NCBI GenBank assembly: GCA_937899905.1
Contig: CALCCF010000056.1
Span: 1-64,000, forward strand
Length of the DNA stretch: 64,000 bases
Reading direction: 5' to 3'
DNA from: an uncultured Phycisphaeraceae bacterium
GTDB lineage: Bacteria > Planctomycetota > Phycisphaerae > Phycisphaerales > UBA1924
The notes below the pieces were generated by a model. The model worked only from the letters and a program-made list of their open reading frames with translations, searched no databases and had not been told where the DNA came from. Every line of letters starts with the position of its first letter. Within the stretch, counting starts at the first letter, position 1. Made by a program: the position numbers and the translations under genes. Positions 50,001-58,797 of the stretch are shown here, in pieces.

Positions 50001-51876
50001 CCGTGCCGTTGCGATAGCCATCGCGATCGTGGCGGCTCTGCTCGTCGCCGGCTGCGTTCGTGAGGTCCGCGTCTTCCCGGCCGACCCGGCCCAAACGCTG
50101 CGCGATCGCCAGCAAACACGGCTGACCTCTCCGGCACTCAGTGCGTTCAGCCGCGATGCGTTAACCCAACTCGATCTCGTGCGGCTGCATCGGCGCGATG
50201 CGATCGGGGCGGCCGATGCGCTGGCTCGGCTCGCCGACGAACAGCCCGACGCACCCTGGCGTCTCGCGGCGGCGGAGATCCTGCTCGATATCGCCGAGGA
50301 CCAAGGCACCGACCCATCGCTGTTCCTGGCGTGCGCGATGCAGGCCGATCTAGAACTGCAGCGCGCGATCCGCGACGAGGGGGGGCTGCTCGACTCTCGC
50401 ACGCAGTTTGCGGCGAATCTCTACCGCAGATCGGTGGCGAGGTTTGTGTCCCTCAGCAGCCAGCAGTGGCTTCGCGACGGATCCAGCGAGATCGTAGAGG
50501 GCGCCGGCGGGAGATTCGTGGCCAGCATCGCCCCCGACATCGGCCTCGCGCGTTTCGGCCCGGGCTCGTTCGACACACTCAAGCCCGCCGACTTCGTGCG
50601 CGTCCGAGGCATGCGGAACCACCACCGGCTCAACGCCTACGGCGCACCCATGGTGGCCATCCGCGAGCAATCTCGCGCCCGCCCGCCGCGCAGCGAGCCA
50701 TTTGTTCCGCCCGAGGGCCTGATGACCGCCGCCACCGTGACGCTGCGGTTCGACTGGTTCGACCGCGTTGCCGTCGAGGTCTGGAACCCCGATCACGCGC
50801 GCACGGTCGAGCAGCATGACGCGACGCTGCGGCTCTCGACCGACGTCACCGCGCCGATCGCCCAACTGTTCTCGCGCACCTCGCTCATCACCAGCGGCAG
50901 GCGCGGCCTGCTGAACATCCAGGACTATCTGGGGCGATTGGGCATCTACATGCACGAGCCCTACGACCCATCCAAGATCCCCTTGCTCATGGTGCACGGG
51001 CTCCGCTCGAGCCCGGCCACGTGGCGCGACATGCTCAACGGCCTGCGACACGATCCAGACATCCGCGAACGCTACCAGTTCTGGATGTTTTACTACCCGA
51101 CGGGGCTGCCCATCGCCCGATCGGCGGCGTACCTGCGGGCAGAACTCTCGCGCATCCGCGAGCACTTCGACCCCGACGGCACCAACGCTCCCATGGATCA
51201 GATGGTGCTGCTCGGCCACTCCATGGGCGGCCTGCTCAGTAAGGCGCAAGTACAGGACAGCGGCGACCGCCTGTGGCACTCGCTCCACCCCGAGCCGTTC
51301 GATGAGGTCGCAATGCCCGTCGAAGTGCGCGCACACCTGCAGGAGGTCTTCTTCTACGACGCGAATCCGGGCATCGCGCGGCTCGTCTTCATCGCAACGC
51401 CGCATCGTGGCAGCGGATTCGCCTCGAATTGGATCAGCCGCCTCGGCGATCTGCTCGTTGACCTTCCCGACGAGTTCGACTCCATCGATCCGTGGTTCCT
51501 CGCAGAACGTGATCGCGTGCAACCCGGGCCCGAGTACCAACTCGAGCGAGGCATCCCGTCGAGTATCGACGATCTCCGCGAGGATTCGCCGCACCTGATC
51601 GCATATCTCGAGACGCCAATGCGCGAGGGAGTCCCGTTCCACCTCGTTGCCGGTGATACGGGCGACGGTACCGACGGCATCGTCTCGGTCGAGAGCGCCA
51701 CCATCGACGGTGCCGAGTCCCGGCTCGTCGTCGAGAGTGGCCACGAGGCCCACACCCACCCGCTCACGATCCGCGAGATCCGGCGGATCTTGCTGCTGCA
51801 CCTTGAGGAGACCTCCCCTGACGGCACGGGTTCGTAGGTGGAACTGATACGCTTATTCTGTAAGTGCAAGCTCGCT

Positions 51877-51909
51877 GCGGGTGTAGTTCCGAGGTAGTAC
51901 GTCAGCTTC
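51877..51909 (+). pseudogene. Decayed 5' half of tRNA-Gly(CCC)
   Basis: The sequence matches the first 33 nt of the intact tRNA-Gly at 53891 in 30 of 33 positions, beginning GCGGGTGTAGTTC and ending ACGTCAGCTTC in the anticodon loop, then similarity stops abruptly. The three mismatches break the D arm. A TATTCT at 51854-51859 may be the decayed -10 box of the original tRNA promoter. It lies 22 bases before the start of the next gene. Confidence 0.75.
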
Positions 51910-51931
51910 TTGCTGCTTGGATTCGCTACCC

Positions 51932-52792
51932 ATGAGATACCTCATCGCCGGTGCAACTGGGTACTTGGGAGGCCACCTCGTCCTCGAGATGAGACGGAGA
52001 GGTCTTGACGTGATCGCTATCGCGAGGAACTCCGAGAAGCTCAAGGCTGCTGGGCTAGACGCCCAGCGCTGTGTCGTCGCCCAGGTGACCGACCCAGAGT
52101 CCATCCATGGTGTCTGCGACGGAATCGATGTTGTGCTTTCGACGGTGGGGATTACGCGTCAGAAGGATGGCCTCACCTATATGGATGTGGACTACCAGGC
52201 GAACCGCAACCTCCTCAAAGAGGCACTCCGCGCAGGCGTGCAGAAGTTCATCTACGTCTCGGTGTTCAACGGCCCGCGTCTACGCCACCTGAAGATCTGT
52301 GAAGCAAAGGAACGCTTCGTCGACGAGCTGAAGCAGTCGGGCATGGACTACACCGTTGTCCGTCCGAACGGTTTCTTTTCTGATATGACGGAGTTCCTTG
52401 GGATGGCGAAGCGAGGGAGGATCTGGCTCTTTGGAGATGGCTCGGCAAAGATCAACCCGATCCACGGCGCCGATCTGGCCAAGGTCTGCCTTCACGCGAT
52501 CGGTACCAGCGAGCGTGAGACCGATGTCGGCGGTCTGGAAGTCTTCACCCAGAAGCAGATCGCCGAGTTGGCATTCGGTGCATTGGACAAGCCGCCACGC
52601 ATCACCCGCCTTCCGACGTGGATACGAGGGCTGCCCCTCTGGTCGGCGCGCACCTGCACCTCGGTCAAGGCGTACGGCCCGCTGGAGTTCCTCCTCACGG
52701 TCACGGCCGAAGACAGCGTGGCTCCGTGCTTTGGCGAACGACTACTGGCGGAGTGCTTTCGGGAATACGTGCGATCCAAGAGATGGGACTAA
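51932..52792 (+). CDS. NAD(P)-binding atypical SDR / NmrA-like protein
   Basis: The start MRYLIAGATGYLGGHLVLEMRRRG gives a 286-residue protein with the GATGYLGG Rossmann motif at residues 7-14. Further matches to the NAD(P)H-binding family are DGIDVVLSTVGITRQKDGL, DYQANRNLLKEALRAGVQKFIYVSVFNG and MDYTVVRPNGFFSDM. The standard catalytic YxxxK is not evident. Base composition and codon use are less G+C-rich than neighbours, consistent with transfer. The next gene follows after 4 bases, so the two form an operon. Confidence 0.85.
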   Translation: MRYLIAGATGYLGGHLVLEMRRRGLDVIAIARNSEKLKAAGLDAQRCVVAQVTDPESIHGVCDGIDVVLSTVGITRQKDGLTYMDVDYQANRNLLKEALRAGVQKFIYVSVFNGPRLRHLKICEAKERFVDELKQSGMDYTVVRPNGFFSDMTEFLGMAKRGRIWLFGDGSAKINPIHGADLAKVCLHAIGTSERETDVGGLEVFTQKQIAELAFGALDKPPRITRLPTWIRGLPLWSARTCTSVKAYGPLEFLLTVTAEDSVAPCFGERLLAECFREYVRSKRWD

Positions 52793-52796
52793 AGGC

Positions 52797-53741
52797 ATGC
52801 GAACTCTGTTCTTCGGCGCCGGGCCCCTCGGATCGCTGTACGCACACCTCTTGCACGAGTCAGGTGCAGACGTCACTGTGCTTGCCCGTGGTGAGCGGCA
52901 CGCTTGGCTCGCAGAACACGGATTGCAACTCGTCAACGAGATCACAGGTGAACGCGGGGCGTCACGCGTGAACGTGGTGAGTGAGCTTCGGTCCGATGAC
53001 GAGTACGACCTCGCCATCGTCCTTATCAGGAAGAACAAGCTCTCTCCGGTCTTCGAGACTCTGAACGCTCGACCCGCTATCAGGAACATCCTGTTCATGG
53101 GCAACAACGCGCTGGGATTCGACGAGTACCTTCAGCACCTGCCGCCCGAACGATTGCTCTTTGGCTTTCCCGGTGCGGGTGGCGGGATAATCGATCAGGT
53201 GGTCCAATACGCGGACCGCGAGAAGCCGAAGGGCAGTCGACGACCCGTGACGATCGGCGAGGTCGATGGTCAGGAGAGCGAGCGCACGCGAGCGATCAGA
53301 TCCCTCTTCGAATCGGCCGGTGTTCCCGTTGCCGTCACCTCGGACATCGATGGATGGCTCAAGTACCACGCGGCGTTGGTGAGCCCACTCGTATGCGCTC
53401 TTTACAAACATGACTGCGATGCCCAAGAGGTCGCGAAGCACAGTGACACACTTTGTACGATCGTCCGTGCGGCCAAAGAGGGCGGACGAGTGCTCCGATC
53501 GCTCGGGTATCACAAGCGTCAGCCTTTCCGGTTCAATCTCTTCTACTGGCTGCCGGAGTTCATGAGCGTGCTGGCCCTGAAGCAGTTGCTCCAAAGCAGA
53601 TTCGCAGAGGTCGCTTTCGCAATGCACGCGAAAGCCGCTCGAGACGAGATGGAGGGTCTCGCTTTCGAATTCCAAACGCTGGCGGCCCGTACCCGGATCG
53701 AGACACCGTGCATCGACATGCTGAGGGACTCAACCGCCTGA
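52797..53741 (+). CDS. Ketopantoate-reductase family (ApbA/PanE-like) oxidoreductase
   Basis: I start at MRTLFFGAGPLGSLYAHLLHESG, with GGAG-poor but close coupling to the preceding gene. The 314-residue protein has the FGAGPLGSLYA NAD(P) motif, DVTVLARGERHAWLAEHGLQL, and ILFMGNNALGFDEYL, matching the ketopantoate-reductase N-domain. The C-terminal helical domain has DGWLKYHAALVSPLVCALY, where the catalytic Lys is expected. The true substrate is uncertain: the TLCTIVRAAKEGGRVLRSLG helices differ from PanE. Sampled G+C is low for the window. Confidence 0.82.
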   Translation: MRTLFFGAGPLGSLYAHLLHESGADVTVLARGERHAWLAEHGLQLVNEITGERGASRVNVVSELRSDDEYDLAIVLIRKNKLSPVFETLNARPAIRNILFMGNNALGFDEYLQHLPPERLLFGFPGAGGGIIDQVVQYADREKPKGSRRPVTIGEVDGQESERTRAIRSLFESAGVPVAVTSDIDGWLKYHAALVSPLVCALYKHDCDAQEVAKHSDTLCTIVRAAKEGGRVLRSLGYHKRQPFRFNLFYWLPEFMSVLALKQLLQSRFAEVAFAMHAKAARDEMEGLAFEFQTLAARTRIETPCIDMLRDSTA

Positions 53742-53864
53742 CCGCGACCGGACACAATCTGTGTCGCACGCTAAGTCCGCGAAGCCTTGGCAGCCTGCAT
53801 AGAAGCTGTACGAGAGCTGGCAGTCGGGCCTGAATCCACTCGGTGGCCAGCGGATCCAGTTGCG

Positions 53865-53870
53865 TATAAT
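53865..53870 (+). promoter_or_regulatory. -10 box of tRNA-Gly
   Basis: A perfect TATAAT lies 20 bases before the tRNA 5' end, the right distance for a short leader. No clear -35 box is visible. Confidence 0.6.
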
Positions 53871-53890
53871 CCTGTTCGGTCGAAGCCCTT

Positions 53891-53962
53891 GCGGGTGTAG
53901 TTCAGTGGTAGAACGTCAGCTTCCCAAGCTGAATGTCGCCGGTTCGAGTCCGGTCACCCGCT
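53891..53962 (+). tRNA. tRNA-Gly (CCC anticodon)
   Basis: A complete 72-nt cloverleaf: acceptor GCGGGTG/CACCCGC, D arm GTTCAGTGGTAGAAC, anticodon arm TCAGC-TTCCCAA-GCTGA with anticodon CCC, and T arm GCCGG-TTCGAGT-CCGGT. CCA is not encoded. It reads GGG codons. A partial copy lies 2 kb upstream. Confidence 0.96.
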
Positions 53963-53981
53963 TTCCTCATTCAGGCTGTGC

Positions 53982-55022
53982 TCATTCGAGATCGTCCGAT
54001 CGGGGCCTTACGAGCGCATGCACACGTTCGCGTGACAAGGTGGCCCGAGGCTTCAGGCCCTCCAGTTCCAGCGAAGCCGCCTCCATCGCCCGGACGACAT
54101 CTGGCGCGTACTCACCGCGGGCCGAGTTGCACGCGTGCACGAGCACGTCCGCACCGGCTTCAACCCCCAGGCGGAACGCCTCCTCGAGCGACCAGCGGCC
54201 CCGCACGCCCTCCATGTCCAGCGCATCGGTGAACACGGGGCCGGCAAACCCGAGCGTGTCGCGCAGGAGGCCGGTCGTTACCACACGCGAAAGTGACGCC
54301 GGGCGATCCGCATCGAGTCTTACCAGAATCAGGTGCCCTGTCATCACGCCGACGCGCTCGCTCATCAGTGAGCGATAGGGCGCCAACTCGCGCTCGCGGT
54401 CCCAAGTCCGCGAGATATCCGCGATGCCGTGGTGCGAGTCGGCCGACGCCGAACCGTGGCCGGGGAAGTGCTTCAGCACACAACCGACACCCGCCTCTTG
54501 GTGTGCCCGCAGGACGCGCTGGGCACAAGCCACGACCTCCGCCGATTCACTCGAGAACGATCGATCCAGCGCCCCAATCACCGGCGACTCAGGGTTGATA
54601 TCCACGTCAACGCACGGCGCAAAGCTCAGATCGATCCCGGCATCGTGCAGCGCGATGGCCATCGAACGCGATTGCGACACCTGACCCTTTTCGGAGAGCG
54701 ACGCGAAGTGACGCGCGGAGGGCCAGCCCGCGAACCCGTGCGCTCGCGAGAGGCGCTGCACGCGCCCGCCCTCCTGATCGATCGCGACCAAGGCATCCGG
54801 GCCCAGACGCGAGCGCACATGATCCGTCAGCACCCGGACCTGCTCGGGCGAGCGCACGTTGCGTTCGCCCCCGGTAGCGACATCGCGGTCGAACAAGATC
54901 ACCATCCGCACGCCCGCGTGGATGCAGGCATCAAGATCCTCCTCGAGCGCTGGGTCGCCGGGCGTGGCGCCACGGATGCCGAGCATGGTCATCGCCCCGA
55001 GATCGCGCAGAGCCGCGCTCAC
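53982..55022 (-). CDS. nagZ: Beta-N-acetylhexosaminidase, GH3
   Basis: Releases GlcNAc from GlcNAc-anhydroMurNAc in cell-wall recycling. The 346-residue protein starts with GTG overlapping the symporter stop (GTGA). GH3 NagZ motifs are AIDQEGGRVQRL, LSFAPCVDVD, KHFPGHGSASADSHHG (with the catalytic His loop) and FTDALDMEGV carrying the nucleophile Asp. No signal peptide, so it is cytoplasmic, which requires import of the muropeptide. It is the last gene of the anmK-murQ-symporter-nagZ operon. Confidence 0.93.
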   Translation of the reverse strand: MSAALRDLGAMTMLGIRGATPGDPALEEDLDACIHAGVRMVILFDRDVATGGERNVRSPEQVRVLTDHVRSRLGPDALVAIDQEGGRVQRLSRAHGFAGWPSARHFASLSEKGQVSQSRSMAIALHDAGIDLSFAPCVDVDINPESPVIGALDRSFSSESAEVVACAQRVLRAHQEAGVGCVLKHFPGHGSASADSHHGIADISRTWDRERELAPYRSLMSERVGVMTGHLILVRLDADRPASLSRVVTTGLLRDTLGFAGPVFTDALDMEGVRGRWSLEEAFRLGVEAGADVLVHACNSARGEYAPDVVRAMEAASLELEGLKPRATLSRERVHALVRPRSDDLE

Positions 55023-56470
55023 CGCCCGGGTCCCTTCACGATCGAGCAGATGGCCAGGCTAACCAGGAATCCGCCGAGCATGCGCCAGCCCAGTGAAGGG
55101 GCTGGATCGACCACGAACTGCAGCACCGCAACGGTACCCGCACCCAACACCAGCGCGCACAGGATCGTCAGGGCGCTCCCACGTCCCAACAGCAACGTCG
55201 ATACGAAGACCCCCAGCAGCCCGGCGTAGGCGTAGATCATCACGCCCAACGCGAAGGGGATCAGCCCCTCGCTCTTTCCGCCCTCGGCGAGCACGAACAC
55301 GCATGCCATCGTGATCAACGCGAAGCCACAGAGGGCGTTCACGATCCGGGCGGTGCGCGCGCCGGTGTCCTTCTTGCCCAATCCGAGGTCAATCACCACC
55401 GAGCTGGACATCGCGTTGAGCGCCGAATCCGTGCTACTCATCGCCGCCGCAAACAGGCCCGCGATCAAGAGGCCGCGTAGGCCCGTGGGCAGGTCGTCGA
55501 GAATAAACGCCAGGTACACACCGCGCGTGTCGCCCTCGACAACCCCGGCCCCCGAGGCATCGCGCACGAAGAGCAGCAGCCCCACGCACAGGAAGAGGCC
55601 GACGACGAGCGTTCCCAGCAGGCTCGCCCCAACCAAGGACCACGCCGCACGCGGCGCGCTCCGCGATGTCAGGAGCCGCTGTGCGATGTCCTGGTCGGTG
55701 CCAAACGCTGCGGCGTTGAACAGCGTCAGCCCGAGCAACACCGCCCACAGCGTGAACGGCGAGCCAAGGTCCCAGGACAGGTCGATGAGCACGAGCTTCT
55801 CGCCCGTCGGATCGGCGTTGGCGATCGCGCTGGGCAGGTCGCTTGGTATGACGCCGATCTGCCCCACCAGCACCCAGATGCTTGCGAACACGGCGACCAC
55901 CATGACCAGAGCCTGCAGCGCGTCCGTCCAGATGACCGCCTTAATGCCGCCCCACGATGTGTAGATCAGCGCCAGCGTCCCAAGTGCTGCGACACACAAG
56001 AGAAGATGGAGGATTTCGAGATCACCAAAAACGATTAGGCTGCACGGCACCGCCGCGATATAGAGCCGTGAACCGCTCGCGAGCAGGCGTCCGAGCAAGA
56101 ATGCCACAGCGCAGCACTTCTGTGCGAATGCGCCGTATCGCGCCCCGATGGGCTCATACACCGTCGTCGCGGCAGCCGCGTAAAACTTTGGCAGCAGTAG
56201 CCATGCGACCAGCACCGCGCCGAGTACCGACGCGATCGACGCCGAGAGGTATGTCAGGTCCGATGCGTACGACTGCTGCGGGCCACCGATGAACGTTGCG
56301 CCCGATACCGACGTCGCGACGACCGAGATCGCGATCGCCCAAGCCGGAACGCGCCGGTCGCCCGTGTACAACGCCTCGGCGCTGCGCACCCGCCGAGCCG
56401 CGAACCAGCCGATGGCCAGCACCGCAAGCGCGTACGTCGCGAACACGACTCCATCGAGCGGCGTCAGCAT
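55019..56470 (-). CDS. Sodium:solute symporter (SSS family) in a muropeptide recycling operon
   Basis: The 483-residue protein has about 13 TMs. SSS features include VVATSVSGATFIGGPQQSYASDLTYL in TM2-3, SWGGIKAVIWTDALQALVMV and GLLIAGLFAAAMSSTDSALNAMSSSVV, the SS-TDS sodium-site segment. It overlaps murQ by 7 bases upstream and nagZ by 4 downstream. From this context it probably imports anhydroMurNAc, GlcNAc-anhydroMurNAc or a related amino sugar, replacing AmpG or PTS permeases. That assignment is inferred. Confidence 0.9.
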   Translation of the reverse strand: MLTPLDGVVFATYALAVLAIGWFAARRVRSAEALYTGDRRVPAWAIAISVVATSVSGATFIGGPQQSYASDLTYLSASIASVLGAVLVAWLLLPKFYAAAATTVYEPIGARYGAFAQKCCAVAFLLGRLLASGSRLYIAAVPCSLIVFGDLEILHLLLCVAALGTLALIYTSWGGIKAVIWTDALQALVMVVAVFASIWVLVGQIGVIPSDLPSAIANADPTGEKLVLIDLSWDLGSPFTLWAVLLGLTLFNAAAFGTDQDIAQRLLTSRSAPRAAWSLVGASLLGTLVVGLFLCVGLLLFVRDASGAGVVEGDTRGVYLAFILDDLPTGLRGLLIAGLFAAAMSSTDSALNAMSSSVVIDLGLGKKDTGARTARIVNALCGFALITMACVFVLAEGGKSEGLIPFALGVMIYAYAGLLGVFVSTLLLGRGSALTILCALVLGAGTVAVLQFVVDPAPSLGWRMLGGFLVSLAICSIVKGPGR

Positions 56471-57378
56471 GACGCACCCCGCCCAAGCGCATCACGGAGT
56501 GATCCACCCAAGTCTTCGAGACGATCTTCCGCCTCGCCACGCGAAACACCCAGCGATCGCATGACGACCGCGGTCTTGACCCGGCCACCCGCCTCACCAA
56601 GCAGTGTGAGGGCCTCCTCGCGGGTCCCTCCGACCAGACGCACCACAATCCGCGCGGCCCGATCGCGCAGCTTGTCGTTCGTAGCGCTCACATCGACCAT
56701 CAGCCCATCGTGCACCTTGCCCATTCGCACCATGAGGGCGGTCGAGATCATGTTCAGTGCAAGCTTCGTTGCGGTGCCCGCCTTGAGGCGAGTCGAACCT
56801 GCCAGCACCTCGGGCCCGGTCTCGAGGCGGATAACGTGGTGCGGGGTGTGGCCGTCGGGTGATTCGCCGCACGTCACCAGGGCGGTGAGCGCTCCCCGGG
56901 AGCGCGCGATCCGCAGCGCTCCGAGCGGGTAGGGCGTTGTTCCGCCCGCGGTCAGCCCGATGACCGTGTCGAGATCGCCCACACCGATCCGTTCCAACTC
57001 CGGCAGCGCGCCCTCGGGGTCATCCTCGAGCGACTCGCTCGATCGACGCAACGCGGCATCACCGCCCGCGATGATGCCGACGACGCGCGATGTATCTACG
57101 AGGAACGGGGGCGGACACTCCGACGCGGCGAGCACGCCCAGGCGCCCCGATGTTCCGGCCCCGACGTAAATCAGCCGACCGCCCGCACCAAACCTTGGGA
57201 CGATGTCCTCGACCAGCGCCGCGATGCGCGACGTCTCGGCCCTGACCGCGCGCGCTGCACGCTCATCTTCTTCCGACATCAGCGCCAGCAGGTCCACGGT
57301 TGGCAGGGCGTCCAGGCCCGCGCTGCGCGGGTGCACCCCCTCGGTCGGCACGCCCGAACGGTCCGGCGGGCTCTTCAC
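56464..57378 (-). CDS. murQ: N-acetylmuramic acid 6-phosphate etherase
   Basis: Cleaves the lactyl ether of MurNAc-6P to give GlcNAc-6P and D-lactate. The start is GTG (MKSPPDRSGVPTEG), overlapping the anmK stop as GTGA; no nearer ATG fits. The 304-residue protein has TEGVHPRSAGLDALPTVDLLALM, GRLIYVGAGTSGRLGVLAASECPPPF (SIS domain sugar-phosphate site), GLTAGGTTPYPLGAL and LKAGTATKLALNMISTALMVRMGKVHDGLMVDV, all typical. Confidence 0.94.
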   Translation of the reverse strand: MKSPPDRSGVPTEGVHPRSAGLDALPTVDLLALMSEEDERAARAVRAETSRIAALVEDIVPRFGAGGRLIYVGAGTSGRLGVLAASECPPPFLVDTSRVVGIIAGGDAALRRSSESLEDDPEGALPELERIGVGDLDTVIGLTAGGTTPYPLGALRIARSRGALTALVTCGESPDGHTPHHVIRLETGPEVLAGSTRLKAGTATKLALNMISTALMVRMGKVHDGLMVDVSATNDKLRDRAARIVVRLVGGTREEALTLLGEAGGRVKTAVVMRSLGVSRGEAEDRLEDLGGSLRDALGRGASC

Positions 57379-58454
57379 GGGCGTCCCCCAATCCAAGACC
57401 CTTCCGCCATCAGCGGCCGCGTCCGCCCGGTGATGGATGCCTGTGTGTACACAACTCCGTCGAGCGCCAGCAGGCCGAGCACCGCGACGCATACGGCTTC
57501 GCGTTCCTGAACGCCGATGCCGAACGCTTCGGTTGTCTGGCAAGGCCCCACGACATCCTCGATCGCGCGCACGAGCGCGGCGTTGCGCACGCCGCCACCC
57601 GCGAGCACCGCGAATCCCGAGCCCGAGATTCGCTCGCCGATCTCGGTGCCCACGGCCCGGACGGCGCTGGCCATCAGATCCTTGCCATCCAGCGAGGCGT
57701 ATCGGTTCACCCACGGCCCGCACTCATCACCCGTGCCAAGCGAGCGACCTGCCGTCGACTGCCCGCGGAGGACGTCACGGAGCGCGTCCACCGCGTCACA
57801 ATCGGGGGTTCCTGCCAGGGCCGCGCGCCCTTCGTGGTCATACGGCATACCGAGCGCAGCTCGGGCGCAGGAGTCGAGCACCTGGTTGCAGACGCAGACA
57901 TCGAACCCCTGTACGCCCTGGGTATCCAAACCGGCGGGTAAGCTCGTGACGTTGCAGAAGCCGCCGAGGTTCACGATCGCGCGGTCCGCTTCCTCGGATC
58001 GGAACAACACCCAGTCCGCAAGCGGCGTGATCGGGGCACCCTGGCCGCCCGCCGCAAGGTCGGCTCCACGCAGATCGTGGATCACCGGGCAGCCGAGTCG
58101 TTGCGCGACTGGCCATGGATTGATGAGCTGCATGGAAATCGGTGGCGCATGGACGACGGTCTGGCCCGGCAGCGCGCACACCGCGGGCTCCAAACCTGAC
58201 CTGTCGACCAGTTCGCCAACAACCTGGGCGTGCAATTCCCCGAGTTCAAGCGCCAGCCGCGAGAAGTCTCCAGCGCTCATGGGCGTGCCACTCGTTGCGG
58301 CCCCCAGACCAAACGCAAGAGCACCGAGCTCCACTCCGGTGCGCGCGAGCGTGCGCACGCGTAGATCCAACCCCACGCCCTCAGCTTCCACGAGGACGGC
58401 ATCCAACCCATCGAGGCTGGTCCCGGTCATGCAACCCACGGCGTAACGCACCAT
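57375..58454 (-). CDS. anmK: Anhydro-N-acetylmuramic acid kinase
   Basis: Converts anhydroMurNAc plus ATP to MurNAc-6P, the substrate of MurQ encoded next. I start at MVRYAVGCMTGTSLDGLDAVLVE, giving 359 residues. ATP and sugar motifs are GTSLDGLDA, ALPGQTVVHAPP, VIHDLRGADLAAGGQGAPITPLADWVLF, VNLGGFCNVT and FAVLAGGGVRN. The usual DFR is DLR here. It is the first gene of the recycling operon. Confidence 0.94.
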   Translation of the reverse strand: MVRYAVGCMTGTSLDGLDAVLVEAEGVGLDLRVRTLARTGVELGALAFGLGAATSGTPMSAGDFSRLALELGELHAQVVGELVDRSGLEPAVCALPGQTVVHAPPISMQLINPWPVAQRLGCPVIHDLRGADLAAGGQGAPITPLADWVLFRSEEADRAIVNLGGFCNVTSLPAGLDTQGVQGFDVCVCNQVLDSCARAALGMPYDHEGRAALAGTPDCDAVDALRDVLRGQSTAGRSLGTGDECGPWVNRYASLDGKDLMASAVRAVGTEIGERISGSGFAVLAGGGVRNAALVRAIEDVVGPCQTTEAFGIGVQEREAVCVAVLGLLALDGVVYTQASITGRTRPLMAEGSWIGGRP

Positions 58455-58797
58455 CGACACACTATCGGCGACGCACCCCTGTGCCCCACCAGTTCGGCAT
58501 GGCCGCTCAGGAGTGAATCCCAACGCGTTGCTTCAGAGCGTATCAGGGCCGTCGGGCGGCGCCTGCCAATCGAAGACCACCTGGACCAAGACGAGCCCTT
58601 GGCCTCCGAAGGACATCACCGAGCGGGTGGCCAGCAGACTCTCGATCGTCATGGGACTTCACGGTCGGGCCCAAAAAGACCGAAGTCCCCGGCGCGCCGG
58701 CTCGATGAAGGAGGGCGGCGATGCGCGGGCACGCCCGAGCCCCATTGACTGCGACCGATAAGACCACGCCCTTCGCCCCGCCCTCGGTGCTTGCTGT
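58455..58797. other. Divergent intergenic region (343 bp)
   Basis: The spacer between anmK and the antiporter gene should contain both promoters. I see no clear -35/-10 pairs. It includes one short minus-strand open frame (58533-58652), listed separately. No repeats or terminator-like hairpins stand out. Confidence 0.5.
58533..58652 (-). CDS. Possible 39-residue small protein
   Basis: A minus-strand frame starting MTIESLLATRSVMSF and ending PPDGPDTL has a hydrophobic-to-amphipathic stretch (GLVLVQVVFDWQ). There is only a weak ribosome site, and an in-frame stop shortly upstream fixes the start. It lies upstream of anmK on the same strand. It could equally be chance, and comparison with relatives would be needed. 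Confidence 0.25.
   Translation of the reverse strand: MTIESLLATRSVMSFGGQGLVLVQVVFDWQAPPDGPDTL

Larger units (their letters stand above)
51877..53923. mobile_element. Putative integrated cassette bracketed by tRNA-Gly repeats
   Basis: A decayed tRNA-Gly 5' half and the intact tRNA-Gly are direct repeats 2,014 bp apart, enclosing two co-directional redox genes. If an element carrying the 5' half recombined in the anticodon loop, it would leave this arrangement: the old 5' half at the left, a restored tRNA at the right. Sampled lines inside are 55-57% G+C (33-34 of 60 bases) against ~72% in ruvB nearby. No integrase is present, so it may be a remnant or a duplication. Confidence 0.45.

Noticed and set aside
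53751-53765. Hairpin GACAC-AATCT-GTGTC after the ketopantoate-reductase-like gene
   Set aside because: Only 5 bp and no T tract, too weak to call a terminator.
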